From Ureibacillus chungkukjangi (lineage in GTDB: Bacteria > Bacillota > Bacilli > Bacillales_A > Planococcaceae), in contig NZ_QJTJ01000003.1 of assembly GCF_003217295.1 (NCBI RefSeq), positions 1 to 64,000 of the forward strand: DNA of 64,000 nucleotides. Direction: 5' to 3'. Position 1 is the stretch's first letter. Every line of letters starts with the position of its first letter. Both the position numbers and the translations under genes were made by a program. Below the pieces are notes generated by a model. The model was not told the origin of the DNA, did no database searches, and saw nothing but the letters and a program-made list of their open reading frames with translations. Positions 17,613-27,244 of this stretch are shown here, in pieces.

Positions 17613-19586
17613 ATGGATACTTATAGGAAGCGAATGATTCGACATCCTCTTATGTATCTAACGATGATTGGCTTACTAGGTGCCATCCTACTGACCATTT
17701 GGAATATTTGGTTAGGCATAGCCTATGCAGTAGTCACATCCATCGGGTTAGTATATGCATGGAGAATAGAAAAAATCACCTTTTCACAAACAGAGAAACA
17801 TATAGAATCCCTATCATTTCGCATGAAAAAAGTAGGTTCAGAAGCTCTTTTAGAAATGCCAATAGGAATTTTACTTGTAAACGATAAGTTTGTTATTGAA
17901 TGGGCAAATCCGTATATGTCTGAAATTATTGAAGAGGACTCTTTGATTGGTCTAGAAATGTTCGAACTGACAGATGAACTCTATAGTTTAACGAAATCAG
18001 AAGAGAAACGTGAGCAGACCGTTACCATTAACGATCATAAATATAAAGTGGTTTATAAGCAGGAGGAAAAGCTTTTATATTTCTTTGATGTGACAGAGCA
18101 AGTAAAGATTGAATCCCAATACTTCGCCGATCGTACCGTGATAGCAGTATTATTTATTGATAATTATGATGAGATTACGCAAGGAATGGATGACCAATCA
18201 AGAAGCTTAACAAATACAGTGGTTACGTCCATTATTAATGAGTGGGCATTTGAACACGGTATTTTTGCAAAACGCATCTCCTCGGATCGTTTTTTAGCAG
18301 TTTTAAATGAATCTATTTTAAGTGAATTAGAGAAGAAAAAGTTCTCGATTTTAGATGACATTCGTGAGAAAACTGCACAGAAAAATCTATCGCTTACACT
18401 AAGTATCGGGGTAGGCGCAGGTTCCTCATCTCTTATTAAGTTAGGTGAATTAGCCCAATCAAGTCTCGATCTAGTTTTAGGACGCGGTGGAGATCAGGTG
18501 GCCATTAAGCAGCCAAGCGGTAAGTTGAAGTTCTATGGAGGAAAAACAAACCCTGTAGAGAAACGTACTAGAGTAAGAGCACGAGTTATTTCTCATGCCT
18601 TACAGGATTTGATTATTGAAAGTGATCAAGTATTTATCATGGGGCATAAGAATCCGGATATGGATGCAATCGGAGCGGCGATTGGTGTTCGTAAAATGGC
18701 TCAAAAGAACAAAGTAAATGGCTATGTTGTTGTTAACTTTGATGAGCTTAATGGAAGTGTTAGCCGATTAATGCATGAAATTGAAGAAAACACGGATCTT
18801 TACCGTTACTTTATTTCACCTGAGGAAGCTCTTTCAACCATGACGGAAAAGTCGTTAGTAATTGTAGTGGATACCCATAAACCAAGTCTTGTAATGGATG
18901 CACGACTTTTGAAGCGTTCAGACAAGGTAGTTGTCATTGACCATCATCGACGCGGAGAAGAGTTTATACAAAATCCAACGCTTGTGTATATGGAGCCATA
19001 CGCATCCTCTACTGCAGAATTAGTAACAGAAATTCTTGAGTATCAACCAGAGGATGAAAAGCTAACAAAGCTTGAAGCAACCTCCTTATTATCAGGAATT
19101 ATTGTAGATACGAAAAGTTTTACATTGCGTACGGGCGCCCGTACTTTTGAAGCAGCCTCTTATTTAAGAACTTATGGGGCAGATACAATTCTTGTTCAAC
19201 AATTATTAAAAGAAGATATCGATACGTATATTGAACGTTCGAAAATCATACAAACTGTTAATTTTGTATATCCAGGCACAGCAGTTGCCAGAGGAGAAGA
19301 CGACAAAATCTACGACTCAGTATTAATCGCCCAAACAGCTGATATTTTATTGACCATGAAGGATGTTACGGCTTCCTTTGTCATTGCCCATCGCTCAGAC
19401 GGATTAATCGGCATTAGTGCACGCTCATTGGGTGACATCAATGTCCAGATTATTATGGAGAAGCTTGGTGGTGGCGGTCATTTAACAAATGCAGCCTGTC
19501 AAATCGATGCAGAGACTATAGAAGAAGCGCAGAGTCGTTTATCAAATGCAATTTTGGAAACACTCGAAGGGAGTAATGGAGAATGA
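17613..19586 (+). CDS. gdpP: Cyclic-di-AMP phosphodiesterase GdpP
   Basis: Membrane-bound enzyme hydrolysing c-di-AMP to pApA; it controls potassium, osmotic and cell-wall homeostasis and beta-lactam tolerance. Two N-terminal membrane helices (about residues 12-50) are followed by a PAS-like domain, a degenerate GGDEF domain (about 170-300), and the DHH/DHHA1 phosphodiesterase. Catalytic signatures seen are [11 protein letters not shown] (about 347), [17 protein letters not shown] (about 445) and the C-terminal GGGGH. The 657-aa length is typical. The last 4 bp overlap rplI. Confidence 0.96.
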   Translation: MDTYRKRMIRHPLMYLTMIGLLGAILLTIWNIWLGIAYAVVTSIGLVYAWRIEKITFSQTEKHIESLSFRMKKVGSEALLEMPIGILLVNDKFVIEWANPYMSEIIEEDSLIGLEMFELTDELYSLTKSEEKREQTVTINDHKYKVVYKQEEKLLYFFDVTEQVKIESQYFADRTVIAVLFIDNYDEITQGMDDQSRSLTNTVVTSIINEWAFEHGIFAKRISSDRFLAVLNESILSELEKKKFSILDDIREKTAQKNLSLTLSIGVGAGSSSLIKLGELAQSSLDLVLGRGGDQVAIKQPSGKLKFYGGKTNPVEKRTRVRARVISHALQDLIIESDQVFIMGHKNPDMDAIGAAIGVRKMAQKNKVNGYVVVNFDELNGSVSRLMHEIEENTDLYRYFISPEEALSTMTEKSLVIVVDTHKPSLVMDARLLKRSDKVVVIDHHRRGEEFIQNPTLVYMEPYASSTAELVTEILEYQPEDEKLTKLEATSLLSGIIVDTKSFTLRTGARTFEAASYLRTYGADTILVQQLLKEDIDTYIERSKIIQTVNFVYPGTAVARGEDDKIYDSVLIAQTADILLTMKDVTASFVIAHRSDGLIGISARSLGDINVQIIMEKLGGGGHLTNAACQIDAETIEEAQSRLSNAILETLEGSNGE

Positions 19587-20029
19587 AAGTAGTATTTTTA
19601 AAAGATGTAAAAGGTAAAGGAAAAAAAGGCGAAATCAAAAATGTAGCAGATGGTTATGCACACAACTTCCTTATTAAAAATGGTTTTGCAGTAGAGGCAT
19701 CTAATCAAGCACTAAGCCAATTAGAAGGTCAAAAGAAGCTAGAAGAAAAAAATGCAGCAGCCGAGCTACAAGCAGCAAAGGATTTAAAGGACCATCTTGA
19801 AAAATTAGAGGTTGAAATTAAAGCAAAATCAGGTGAAGGCGGTCGTCTTTTCGGATCTATTTCAACTAAACAAATTGCTTCAAGCTTAGAAAAAACACAT
19901 GGCATCAAAATTGATAAACGCAAGATGGATTGTGATGGCATCCGTTCATTAGGCTATACAAATGTTCCGGTTAAATTACATCAAGATGTAAAAGCAACTT
20001 TAAAAGTACATGTGGTTGAAGAGGCTTAG
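19583..20029 (+). CDS. rplI: 50S ribosomal protein L9
   Basis: 148-aa L9: N-terminal [20 protein letters not shown] with [10 protein letters not shown], a long connecting helix and a C-terminal rRNA-binding domain containing GRLFGSIS. It starts in an ATGA overlap with gdpP and is followed 12 bp later by dnaB, the same order as in B. subtilis. Confidence 0.98.
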   Translation: MKVVFLKDVKGKGKKGEIKNVADGYAHNFLIKNGFAVEASNQALSQLEGQKKLEEKNAAAELQAAKDLKDHLEKLEVEIKAKSGEGGRLFGSISTKQIASSLEKTHGIKIDKRKMDCDGIRSLGYTNVPVKLHQDVKATLKVHVVEEA

Positions 20030-20041
20030 GGAGAGATGTCT

Positions 20042-21403
20042 ATGAACGATTCCGTTATGGACCGCGTTCCGCCGCATAACCATGAAGCAGAACAATCGGT
20101 TATTGGTGCTATATTTCTTGAACCGCCAAGCTTAATAACAGCATCTGAGATTTTAATAGCGGATGATTTCTATCGAATTGCCCATAAAAAAATCTTTCAA
20201 ACAATGCTGGATTTAAGTGACCAAGGAAAAGCGATAGATGTTGTCACTGTTACAGAAGAGCTTTCAGTACGAAAGGAACTTGAGGATGTTGGTGGACTTT
20301 CTTACTTAACAGAGCTTGCAAATGCTGTTCCAACAGCAGCAAACATTGCGTATTATGCAAAAATTGTTGAAGAAAAAGCTCTTTTACGCCGTTTAATTCG
20401 TGTGGCAACTAAGATTGCAGAAGATGGTTATACACGAGAAGATGAGGTTGAAGCACTTTTATCAGAGGCTGAAAAGAAAATGATGGAAGTTGCGAACCGC
20501 AAAAATGCTGGTGACTTTAAGCACGTAAAAGATGTACTTGTTCAAACCTATGATAATATCGAGCAGCTTCAATTTAGAGATGGCGATGTGACCGGGATTC
20601 CTACTGGATTTAACGATTTAGATCACATGACAGCTGGCTTCCAGCGAAACGATTTAATCATCGTTGCTGCACGTCCTTCAGTAGGGAAAACGGCCTTTGC
20701 CTTAAATATCGCACAAAACGTAGCCATTAAAGCGCGCGAGAATGTAGCGATTTTCTCACTGGAGATGGGTGCTGAGCAGCTTGTTATGCGTTTGTTATGT
20801 GCAGAAGGTAATATCGATGCGCAGGCATTACGTACAGGAGCACTGACAGCAGATCATTGGAGTAAGCTAACCATGGCAATGGGAAGCTTATCGAATTCAG
20901 GTATATTTATAGATGATACACCTGGTCTTCGTATCAATGAAATCCGTGCCAAGTGCCGTCGTCTTGCACAAGAGCATGGATTAGGAATGATCTTAATCGA
21001 TTACTTGCAGTTAATTCAAGGGAGCGGGCGTAGTGGAGAGAACCGTCAGCAAGAGGTATCTGAAATTTCCCGTTCGTTAAAAGCACTAGCTCGTGAATTA
21101 AAGGTACCTGTTATCGCCTTATCTCAGCTATCTCGTGGTGTTGAGCAACGTCAAGATAAACGCCCGATGATGAGTGATATCCGTGAATCTGGAAGTATTG
21201 AGCAAGATGCTGATATCGTAGCTTTCTTATATCGTGATGATTATTATGATAAAGAAAGTGAAAGCAAAAATATGATTGAAATTATTATTGCTAAACAACG
21301 TAACGGTCCGACTGGTACGGTAACTTTGGCATTCAAAAAAGAATTTAATAAATTCATCAATATAGACTGGTCACAGCACCCGATGCCAGCCAACGCTGGG
21401 TAA
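20042..21403 (+). CDS. dnaB: Replicative DNA helicase (DnaB family; DnaC in Bacillus nomenclature)
   Basis: Hexameric 5'-3' helicase of the replication fork. N-terminal DnaB domain (about 10-110), then a RecA-like ATPase with Walker A ARPSVGKTAFALN near residue 215, IFSLEMGAEQL, Walker B LILIDYLQLI, and SQLSRGVEQR with the arginine-finger region. Two ATGs are possible; 20042 lies six bases from AGGGAGAG, so I prefer it (453 aa) over 20036. Confidence 0.96.
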   Translation: MNDSVMDRVPPHNHEAEQSVIGAIFLEPPSLITASEILIADDFYRIAHKKIFQTMLDLSDQGKAIDVVTVTEELSVRKELEDVGGLSYLTELANAVPTAANIAYYAKIVEEKALLRRLIRVATKIAEDGYTREDEVEALLSEAEKKMMEVANRKNAGDFKHVKDVLVQTYDNIEQLQFRDGDVTGIPTGFNDLDHMTAGFQRNDLIIVAARPSVGKTAFALNIAQNVAIKARENVAIFSLEMGAEQLVMRLLCAEGNIDAQALRTGALTADHWSKLTMAMGSLSNSGIFIDDTPGLRINEIRAKCRRLAQEHGLGMILIDYLQLIQGSGRSGENRQQEVSEISRSLKALARELKVPVIALSQLSRGVEQRQDKRPMMSDIRESGSIEQDADIVAFLYRDDYYDKESESKNMIEIIIAKQRNGPTGTVTLAFKKEFNKFINIDWSQHPMPANAG

Positions 21404-21471
21404 GGTAGCGTGAGTAGTAACAAGATAACTTTTTGACGTTAATTAAACTAGATTAATTAGTAGGATTTCAG

Positions 21472-21518
21472 AACACGAACAATGGTTAAAATTCATTAAT
21501 CATTTGTTCGTGTTTTTT
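21472..21518 (+). terminator. Terminator of the yybS-dnaB operon
   Basis: AACACGAACA (from 21472) pairs with TGTTCGTGTT and is followed by a T-rich tract. Confidence 0.85.
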
Positions 21519-21529
21519 GCGATTCTTGA

Positions 21530-21559
21530 TTGACTTCTATTGCGAATCACTGTTACAAT
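21530..21559 (+). promoter_or_regulatory. Promoter of purA
   Basis: TTGACT (21530-21535), 18-bp spacer, TACAAT (21554-21559). The ~145-bp leader to the purA ATG shows no riboswitch that I recognise. Confidence 0.65.
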
Positions 21560-21702
21560 AATAGCTGTTTGATATAATGATACATTTACATGAGTAAGTA
21601 AATACTTATTAGTAATAGAAATCACAATTGTACGTATTTTTCATGATATTTTACTTATAAATGAGAATAATAAACGTACTCGAGTCTAGCGGAGGTGCTG
21701 AT

Positions 21703-22989
21703 ATGACATCAGTTGTAGTTGTAGGAACACAATGGGGAGATGAAGGTAAAGGGAAAATTACCGACTTCCTATCTAAAAAAGCAGATATAATCGCTCGTTT
21801 TTCTGGTGGCGATAACGCAGGTCACACAATCAAAATTGGTGATGAAACTTACAAGTTGCATTTAATTCCATCAGGTATTTTTTATAAAGAAAAAACTTCA
21901 GTTATGGGAAATGGAATGGTTATTAACCCGAAATCTCTAGTAACAGAATTAAAAGGATTAGAAGACCGAGGGATTGATACGTCAAACCTACGTATTTCAA
22001 ACCGTGCTCAAGTAATTCTTCCATATCATATCTATCAAGATAAAGTGGATGAAGCTTCTCGTGGGGATAACAAAATCGGGACAACTTGCAAAGGGATTGG
22101 ACCATGCTATCAAGATAAAATTGCACGTATGGGAATCCGTATTGCCGACCTTCTTGATCGTGAAATTTTCGAACAAAAGCTACGTGAGAATTTAGAAAAC
22201 AAAAACCGTCTTTTTGAAAAATTCTACGAGGTTGAAGGCTTAAAATTTGAAGATATCTTCGAAGAATTTTATGGCTATGGCCAAGAGCTAGCAAAATACG
22301 TAACTGATACATCTAAAGTATTAAATGATGTATTGGACGAAGGTGGACGTGTATTATTTGAAGGTGCACAAGGGGTTATGCTAGATGTTGACCATGGTAC
22401 TTATCCATATGTAACATCTTCAAATCCTGTAGCAGGTGGTGTAACAACTGGTACTGGTATTGGACCTTCTCAGGTATCTCGAGTTGTTGGGGTATGTAAA
22501 GCATATACGTCTCGTGTAGGTGATGGTCCGTTCCCAACTGAATTATTCGATGAGGTTGGTCATCAAATCCGTGAAGTTGGTCGTGAATACGGTACAACAA
22601 CTGGTCGTCCACGCCGTGTAGGTTGGTTTGACTCAGTAGTAGTTCGCCATTCTCGTCGTGTAAGTGGGATCACTGATCTTGCATTAAACTCAATTGACGT
22701 TTTATCTGGTCTTGAGACAGTTAAAATTTGTACGGCTTATGAGTATAACGGTGAAGTAATCACTGAATATCCAGCTAGCTTACATGTCCTTGAAGCATGT
22801 AAACCAGTTTATGAAGAACTTCCAGGCTGGGCTGAGGACATTACAGGTATGCGCACATTAGAAGAACTTCCAGAAAACGCTCGTAAATACGTAGAACGCG
22901 TAGTAGAGCTAACAGGAATCAACCTAATGACGTTCTCGGTGGGTCCTGCAAGAGAGCAAACTAACATTGTTAATCCTATTTGGGATTAA
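21703..22989 (+). CDS. purA: Adenylosuccinate synthetase
   Basis: Converts IMP and aspartate to adenylosuccinate with GTP, the first committed step to AMP. GTP-binding start [12 protein letters not shown] (residues 8-19), [11 protein letters not shown], the IMP-site [12 protein letters not shown] and the C-terminal [14 protein letters not shown] are conserved. An in-frame ATG at 21661 lacks a ribosome-binding site, whereas GCGGAGGTG precedes 21703; the 428-aa length fits the family. The stop codon lies inside an inverted repeat that opens a 70-bp tandem repeat. Confidence 0.97.
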   Translation: MTSVVVVGTQWGDEGKGKITDFLSKKADIIARFSGGDNAGHTIKIGDETYKLHLIPSGIFYKEKTSVMGNGMVINPKSLVTELKGLEDRGIDTSNLRISNRAQVILPYHIYQDKVDEASRGDNKIGTTCKGIGPCYQDKIARMGIRIADLLDREIFEQKLRENLENKNRLFEKFYEVEGLKFEDIFEEFYGYGQELAKYVTDTSKVLNDVLDEGGRVLFEGAQGVMLDVDHGTYPYVTSSNPVAGGVTTGTGIGPSQVSRVVGVCKAYTSRVGDGPFPTELFDEVGHQIREVGREYGTTTGRPRRVGWFDSVVVRHSRRVSGITDLALNSIDVLSGLETVKICTAYEYNGEVITEYPASLHVLEACKPVYEELPGWAEDITGMRTLEELPENARKYVERVVELTGINLMTFSVGPAREQTNIVNPIWD

Positions 22990-22998
22990 CAATGTTAG
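22961..22998 (+). terminator. Perfect hairpin spanning the purA stop codon
   Basis: CTAACATTGTTAATCC (22961-22976), six-base loop, GGATTAACAATGTTAG (22983-22998): 16 perfect base pairs. The left arm encodes the last PurA residues and the right arm contains the TAA. There is no T-run, so it may stabilise the 3' end rather than terminate. Confidence 0.7.
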
Positions 22999-23283
22999 TT
23001 CTGCACCGAAAGCTTGCGACAGGTGCAAACAAAGATAAAAAAATCCTATTTGGGATTAACAATGTTAGTTCTGCACCGAAAGCTTGCGACAGGTGCAAAC
23101 AAAGATAAAAAAATCCTATTTGGGATTAACAATGTTAGTTCTGCACCGAAAGCTTGCGACAGGTGCAAACAAAGATAAAAAAATCCTATTTGGGATTAAC
23201 AATGTTAGTTCTGCACCGAAAGCTTGCGACAGGTGCAAACAAAGATAAAAAAATCCTATTTGGGATTAACAATGTTAGTTCTG
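22972..23283. repeat. 70-bp tandem repeat, four full copies plus a partial fifth
   Basis: Copies begin at 22972, 23042, 23112, 23182 and 23252 with exact 70-bp spacing and no visible differences; the fifth stops after about 32 bases. Each unit contains the right arm of the purA stop hairpin and a second small GCACC...GGTGC stem. Only the first copy has the matching left arm, which lies in purA. Recent expansion, a variable-number repeat or an assembly artefact would all give this pattern. Confidence 0.95.
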
Positions 23284-23298
23284 GACAAAGAACTAAAA

Positions 23299-23335
23299 GC
23301 TACTAATGGAACCGTTCCATTAGTAGCCTTTTTAC
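23299..23335. terminator. Convergent terminator between purA and yitT-like gene
   Basis: GCTACTAATGGA (23299-23310) and TCCATTAGTAGC (23316-23327), with arms extendable by two bases, followed by CTTTTTA. The left flank is A-rich, so it probably serves both strands. Confidence 0.85.
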
Positions 23336-24223
23336 TTAGTGAATCGCCTTCTTCTTAAAGCGGCCACCCTTAACCTCGCTAATATTCCCGATAGCTAGGA
23401 ACGCTTGTGTATCAATCGAGCGCACAATTTCCTTCATTTTGGATTCCTCCAGTCGGGTGATAATACAGAAAATAACCTTTTTGTTATTTCCGGTATAGGC
23501 ACCTTCACCATATAGATAAGTTACGCCACGTCCTAATCGAGCCATAATGGCCTGCCCAATTTCCTCAATTTCATCACTAATGATATAAACAGATTTAGAT
23601 TCTTCCATACCTAATACCACAACATCAATGACCTTAGATGCAATAAAGTAAGCGATGACTGAATACATGGCTTGTTCCCAAGTAAAAACAAATCCAGCAA
23701 TAGTAAAGATAACAAGATTAATAATTAAAATGATTTCCCCAACTGAAAATGGCAGCTTTTTATTGGTTAAAATAGCCATCACTTCTGTGCCATCTAAACA
23801 GCCACCAAACCGAATAACCAGTCCAACACCGATTCCTAGTAAAATTCCACCAAAAACTGTAGCTAATAATATATCTGAGGTAAAAGCATGGAAATGATGC
23901 ATGATCATAGTTGCTCCTGAAAGAATGATAATGCCGAGTAATGACATGAAAGCGAAGGTTTTCCCAATTTGCTTATAGCCTATGTATATAAAGGGGATGT
24001 TAATGCAGAAAATGAACACTCCTGTAGGAAGCCCTGTTAAGTAAGAGAGGATAATCGAAATCCCTACAATGCCACCGTCTAATACCGTATTAGGTATTAA
24101 AAAGAGTTCAAGACCAACAGCAAAGATGAGTGCTCCAATGACTACCATTGTAATACGTAAAACTTTAGTACCGATACTTATTTTGTTTATCTCAGATGCA
24201 TACATAGCTTTACCTTTAGCCAT
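23336..24223 (-). CDS. YitT family membrane protein (DUF161/DUF2179)
   Basis: 295-aa protein with five or six membrane helices (about residues 20-190), including the glycine-rich GGILLGIGVGLVIRFGGCLDGTEV of the family, and a C-terminal cytosolic DUF2179 domain (about 200-290) with ARLGRGVTYLYGEGAYTG. The function of YitT proteins is not firmly known. Start is chosen from GGGGGATTTGA before the ATG. Confidence 0.9.
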   Translation of the reverse strand: MAKGKAMYASEINKISIGTKVLRITMVVIGALIFAVGLELFLIPNTVLDGGIVGISIILSYLTGLPTGVFIFCINIPFIYIGYKQIGKTFAFMSLLGIIILSGATMIMHHFHAFTSDILLATVFGGILLGIGVGLVIRFGGCLDGTEVMAILTNKKLPFSVGEIILIINLVIFTIAGFVFTWEQAMYSVIAYFIASKVIDVVVLGMEESKSVYIISDEIEEIGQAIMARLGRGVTYLYGEGAYTGNNKKVIFCIITRLEESKMKEIVRSIDTQAFLAIGNISEVKGGRFKKKAIH

Positions 24224-24687
24224 TCAAATCCCCCAATCTACTGCTATTAATATATTAAATTGCCCTTAAAAAAATTAATAAATAATGACTGTAATGATTA
24301 AAGACTGTGAGGAATTTCCTATTTACTAAGCAAGTGGATAGTCATTCATTTTGTCGAAGAAGAACAAAAGACTACGAATGTCTAGAACAATATAATTATG
24401 CAGAAAATTAAGAACTATTAAAAACGAAAGCAGAAAAATGAGATGATAAGAGGTATTTCTATTAAGAATAATAGAAATTTAATGAATATATCGATTTCAC
24501 ATAAAGATATTAAGTTTATATAGTTTATTTTACCTAATTTGTAACAGCGAATATTCAAATAATACATTTTCGTTACAAAGGACTCAAATGGTTTAATAGA
24601 AAAAAAGATTATGGTACAGTAAAAAAGTGAAATTTTCACATGGAAATTAGCCCATTGAATGGGTGGTCTTTGGAAGGGGCTTTATCA
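24224..24687. other. Divergent intergenic region, yitT-like gene to M23 peptidase
   Basis: AT-rich; contains the ribosome-binding sites for the two divergent genes and presumably their promoters. I see no RNA gene or strong hairpin, and no tandem WalR-type TGTAAH box. Confidence 0.5.
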
Positions 24688-26166
24688 ATGAGTTCGAAAT
24701 GGAACATCAACGGGGACTTTACAAAGAAAGAAACTTTAAGTCTTAAATCTACTAAAAATAATATATTAAAAAAAGCTGCTATTACTACATTACTGTTCAC
24801 AGCAATTGGTTCTAGCTATGTATATGCTAATTCAACAAGTGCAAATAGTTTTGACAAAATCTACCACGTCTATGTAGGAGATACATATATTGGTGCAGTC
24901 TCAAAAGAAGAAGCTGTTACAGAAATTATTGAAACGAAAGAACAAGAAGCACAAGGAATTTATCAGGACTATGTTCTCGATGGGAAATCCAATGTTACTT
25001 TAATTCCTGAACAAGTATTTTCTTATGAAACGGACGATGCTACTACACTATCTAATTTAAATGAAGAGATGATTGTAGAAGCAGAAAGCTATGCATTACA
25101 AATTGATGGTCAACCAGTTCTTTATTTGAAAAATCAAGCGGATTACAAAGAAACACTTCGCTTATTGAAGCTTCAATACGTTACTGAAGATGAGTTGCAA
25201 AAATATGAAGCAAATGCTTCTCTTGAAACATTACCCACTTTAAAAGCAAATGAAACACGCATTAAAGAAATTAAAATAGTAGAAGCTATTTCGGGTGGAG
25301 ATACAAAAATTAGCCCGGAAAAAATCTTAACACCAGTAAAGGCTGTTGAGTATTTAAAATCAGGCTCGCTTGAAAAAGAAGTATATGCAGTCCAATCAGG
25401 AGATGTACTTGGTACAATTGCCAATAAACATAATCTAACTACTGCACAAATTTTGGAGCTAAATCCAGATTTGAAAGAGGATTCTTTACTGCAAATCGGT
25501 CAAAAGATTAATATTACGGTTGAAAAACCACTATTAAATGTACAGATCGTAAAAGAAAAAAATACTTTAGAAGAAATGCCTTTTGAGAAAATTATTGAAA
25601 ATGATGATTCGAAATTTAAAGGTGAAACAGTCGTTAAGCAAGAGGGATCAAATGGTCAGAAGGAGGTTTCTTATTTAGTTTCTCAAGTAAATGGTGCTGT
25701 TACTGAGAAAACTGTTACAAAAGAAACTGTTTTAACTGAACCAGTTGATAGTATTACAGTAGTTGGAACAAAGGTCATTTCGTCGCGTGGAACAGGTAGC
25801 TTTGCATGGCCAGCAGTTGGTGGCTATATTTCAAGTAAAATGGGCTCACGTTGGGGAAGCTATCATAGAGGTATAGATATTGCTCGCCCTTCTAACTACA
25901 ACATTAAAGCATCAGACAATGGTGTTGTAACTGCAGTTGGCTGGGAAGGGACATATGGACAAAGAATTGTTATTAACCATAACAATGGTTATGAAACAGT
26001 ATATGCCCATCTCTCGGAAATTAAGGTAAGTGTAGGACAAGTTGTACCACAGGGATCTGTTATTGGTATTATGGGTTCAACTGGTCGATCTACAGGTACC
26101 CATTTACACTTTGAAGTGCATAAGAATGGAGCACTAGTTGATCCATTATCTTATTTAAACTACTAA
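24688..26166 (+). CDS. Secreted M23 peptidoglycan endopeptidase with LysM and G5 domains
   Basis: 492-aa cell-wall hydrolase, probably exported. N-terminal hydrophobic segment ITTLLFTAIGSSYVYANS (about 32-49), a unique region, LysM (YAVQSGDVLGTIANKHN, about 232-277), a G5-like domain (about 280-360), and a C-terminal M23 domain with HRGID and HLHFE zinc motifs. The in-frame ATG at 24640 lacks a ribosome-binding site; GGAAGGGGC precedes 24688. It sits directly upstream of walR-walK, the regulators of cell-wall hydrolases, so control by WalR is plausible but not shown here. Confidence 0.92.
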   Translation: MSSKWNINGDFTKKETLSLKSTKNNILKKAAITTLLFTAIGSSYVYANSTSANSFDKIYHVYVGDTYIGAVSKEEAVTEIIETKEQEAQGIYQDYVLDGKSNVTLIPEQVFSYETDDATTLSNLNEEMIVEAESYALQIDGQPVLYLKNQADYKETLRLLKLQYVTEDELQKYEANASLETLPTLKANETRIKEIKIVEAISGGDTKISPEKILTPVKAVEYLKSGSLEKEVYAVQSGDVLGTIANKHNLTTAQILELNPDLKEDSLLQIGQKINITVEKPLLNVQIVKEKNTLEEMPFEKIIENDDSKFKGETVVKQEGSNGQKEVSYLVSQVNGAVTEKTVTKETVLTEPVDSITVVGTKVISSRGTGSFAWPAVGGYISSKMGSRWGSYHRGIDIARPSNYNIKASDNGVVTAVGWEGTYGQRIVINHNNGYETVYAHLSEIKVSVGQVVPQGSVIGIMGSTGRSTGTHLHFEVHKNGALVDPLSYLNY

Positions 26167-26174
26167 AATTATGT

Positions 26175-26207
26175 AAGACAGTCCTAACTCAACGGACTGT
26201 CTTTTTT
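26175..26207 (+). terminator. Terminator of the M23 peptidase gene
   Basis: AGACAGTCC and GGACTGTCT arms around a 9-base loop, followed by TTTTT. Confidence 0.9.
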
Positions 26208-26528
26208 AATTAAAATCAATTGACTAAATTTGTCGAATTATTTCCCGAAAAATAATTACTACCAAGTATAAATTCTATTCAAATAATACTGATTAATAGA
26301 TTAACGGTTTCTAATACTTGTTTAAGGAGTTTATTTGGTATAATAGCTGTATGCATAAATACTAAACGAAGATTTCAGGAGGCATCATTTGTAATTTGTG
26401 CTTATGATTCGTGAAGTCCTTCTTTGAAAAGGCAGAATAAATATTATCAATATGCCCTTTTATAGATTATAAATTTTAAACTTGATTATATGAACATAGA
26501 TAGTTTCACTAAGAGGAGAGAAAAAAAT
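26208..26528. other. Leader region of the walR operon with likely promoter
   Basis: An extended -10 TGGTATAAT (TATAAT at 26339-26344) has TACTTG at 26315-26320 as a candidate -35 with an 18-bp spacer. The ~185-base leader shows no obvious structured RNA. ATTTCCCGAAAAAT at 26240 weakly resembles a Noc site. Confidence 0.5.
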
Positions 26529-27239
26529 ATGACAAAAACAATTTTAGTTTGTGATGATGAAAAGCCGATTGCAGATATTTTGCAATTTAATTTAGTAAAA
26601 GAAGGATACCAGGTAATCTGTGCTTATGATGGTGATGAAGCATTAGAAAAAGTGGAAGAATCTCAGCCAGATTTAATGTTACTGGATATTATGCTTCCAA
26701 AAAGAGATGGTATGGAAGTTTGTCGTGAAATCCGTAAAAAATATGATTTCCCAATTATCATGCTAACTGCAAAGGGTTCAGAAATTGACAAGGTTTTAGG
26801 ATTAGAAATGGGAGCAGATGATTACGTAACAAAACCATTCAGTACACGTGAGCTAATTGCTCGTGTAAAAGCTAATATGCGTCGTTTAAAGGTTTCTAGT
26901 CAACCAGAAGAAGTAAAGGAAGAAACAAATGATATCACAGTGGGTACTTTAATTATCCAGCCTGATGCTTATTTAGTTTTAAAACGTGGTGAAGCGATTG
27001 AATTAACACACCGTGAATTCGAACTACTACATTATTTAGCTAAGCATATTGGACAAGTCATGACTCGTGAGCATTTACTTCAAACTGTATGGGGCTATGA
27101 TTACTTTGGGGATGTTCGGACTGTGGACGTTACGATTAGACGTTTACGTGAAAAAATTGAAGATAATCCAAGTCATCCAAACTGGATTGTAACCCGTCGT
27201 GGTGTTGGTTATTATTTACGAAATCCTGAACAGGAGTAG
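26529..27239 (+). CDS. walR: Response regulator WalR (YycF)
   Basis: Essential OmpR-family regulator of cell-wall metabolism. Receiver domain with phospho-acceptor Asp53 in [12 protein letters not shown], the TAKG Thr and the Lys in VTKPFS; C-terminal winged-helix domain (about 130-232) with [14 protein letters not shown]. The ATG at 26529, after AGGAGAG, gives 236 aa; the upstream ATG at 26490 would add 13 non-conserved residues. First gene of a walR-walK-yycH-yycI-walJ-htrA cluster. Confidence 0.97.
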   Translation: MTKTILVCDDEKPIADILQFNLVKEGYQVICAYDGDEALEKVEESQPDLMLLDIMLPKRDGMEVCREIRKKYDFPIIMLTAKGSEIDKVLGLEMGADDYVTKPFSTRELIARVKANMRRLKVSSQPEEVKEETNDITVGTLIIQPDAYLVLKRGEAIELTHREFELLHYLAKHIGQVMTREHLLQTVWGYDYFGDVRTVDVTIRRLREKIEDNPSHPNWIVTRRGVGYYLRNPEQE

Positions 27240-27244
27240 TTTAA

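Noticed and set aside
22972-23283. CRISPR-like array after purA
   Set aside because: The 70-bp units are contiguous with no variable spacers, so this is a tandem repeat.
26240-26253. ATTTCCCGAAAAAT as a Noc-binding site upstream of walR
   Set aside because: Two mismatches to ATTTCCCGGGAAAT, both in the centre of the palindrome; too weak to list as a site.
26208-26528. Riboswitch or T-box leader before walR
   Set aside because: No recognisable conserved core or terminator/antiterminator arrangement.
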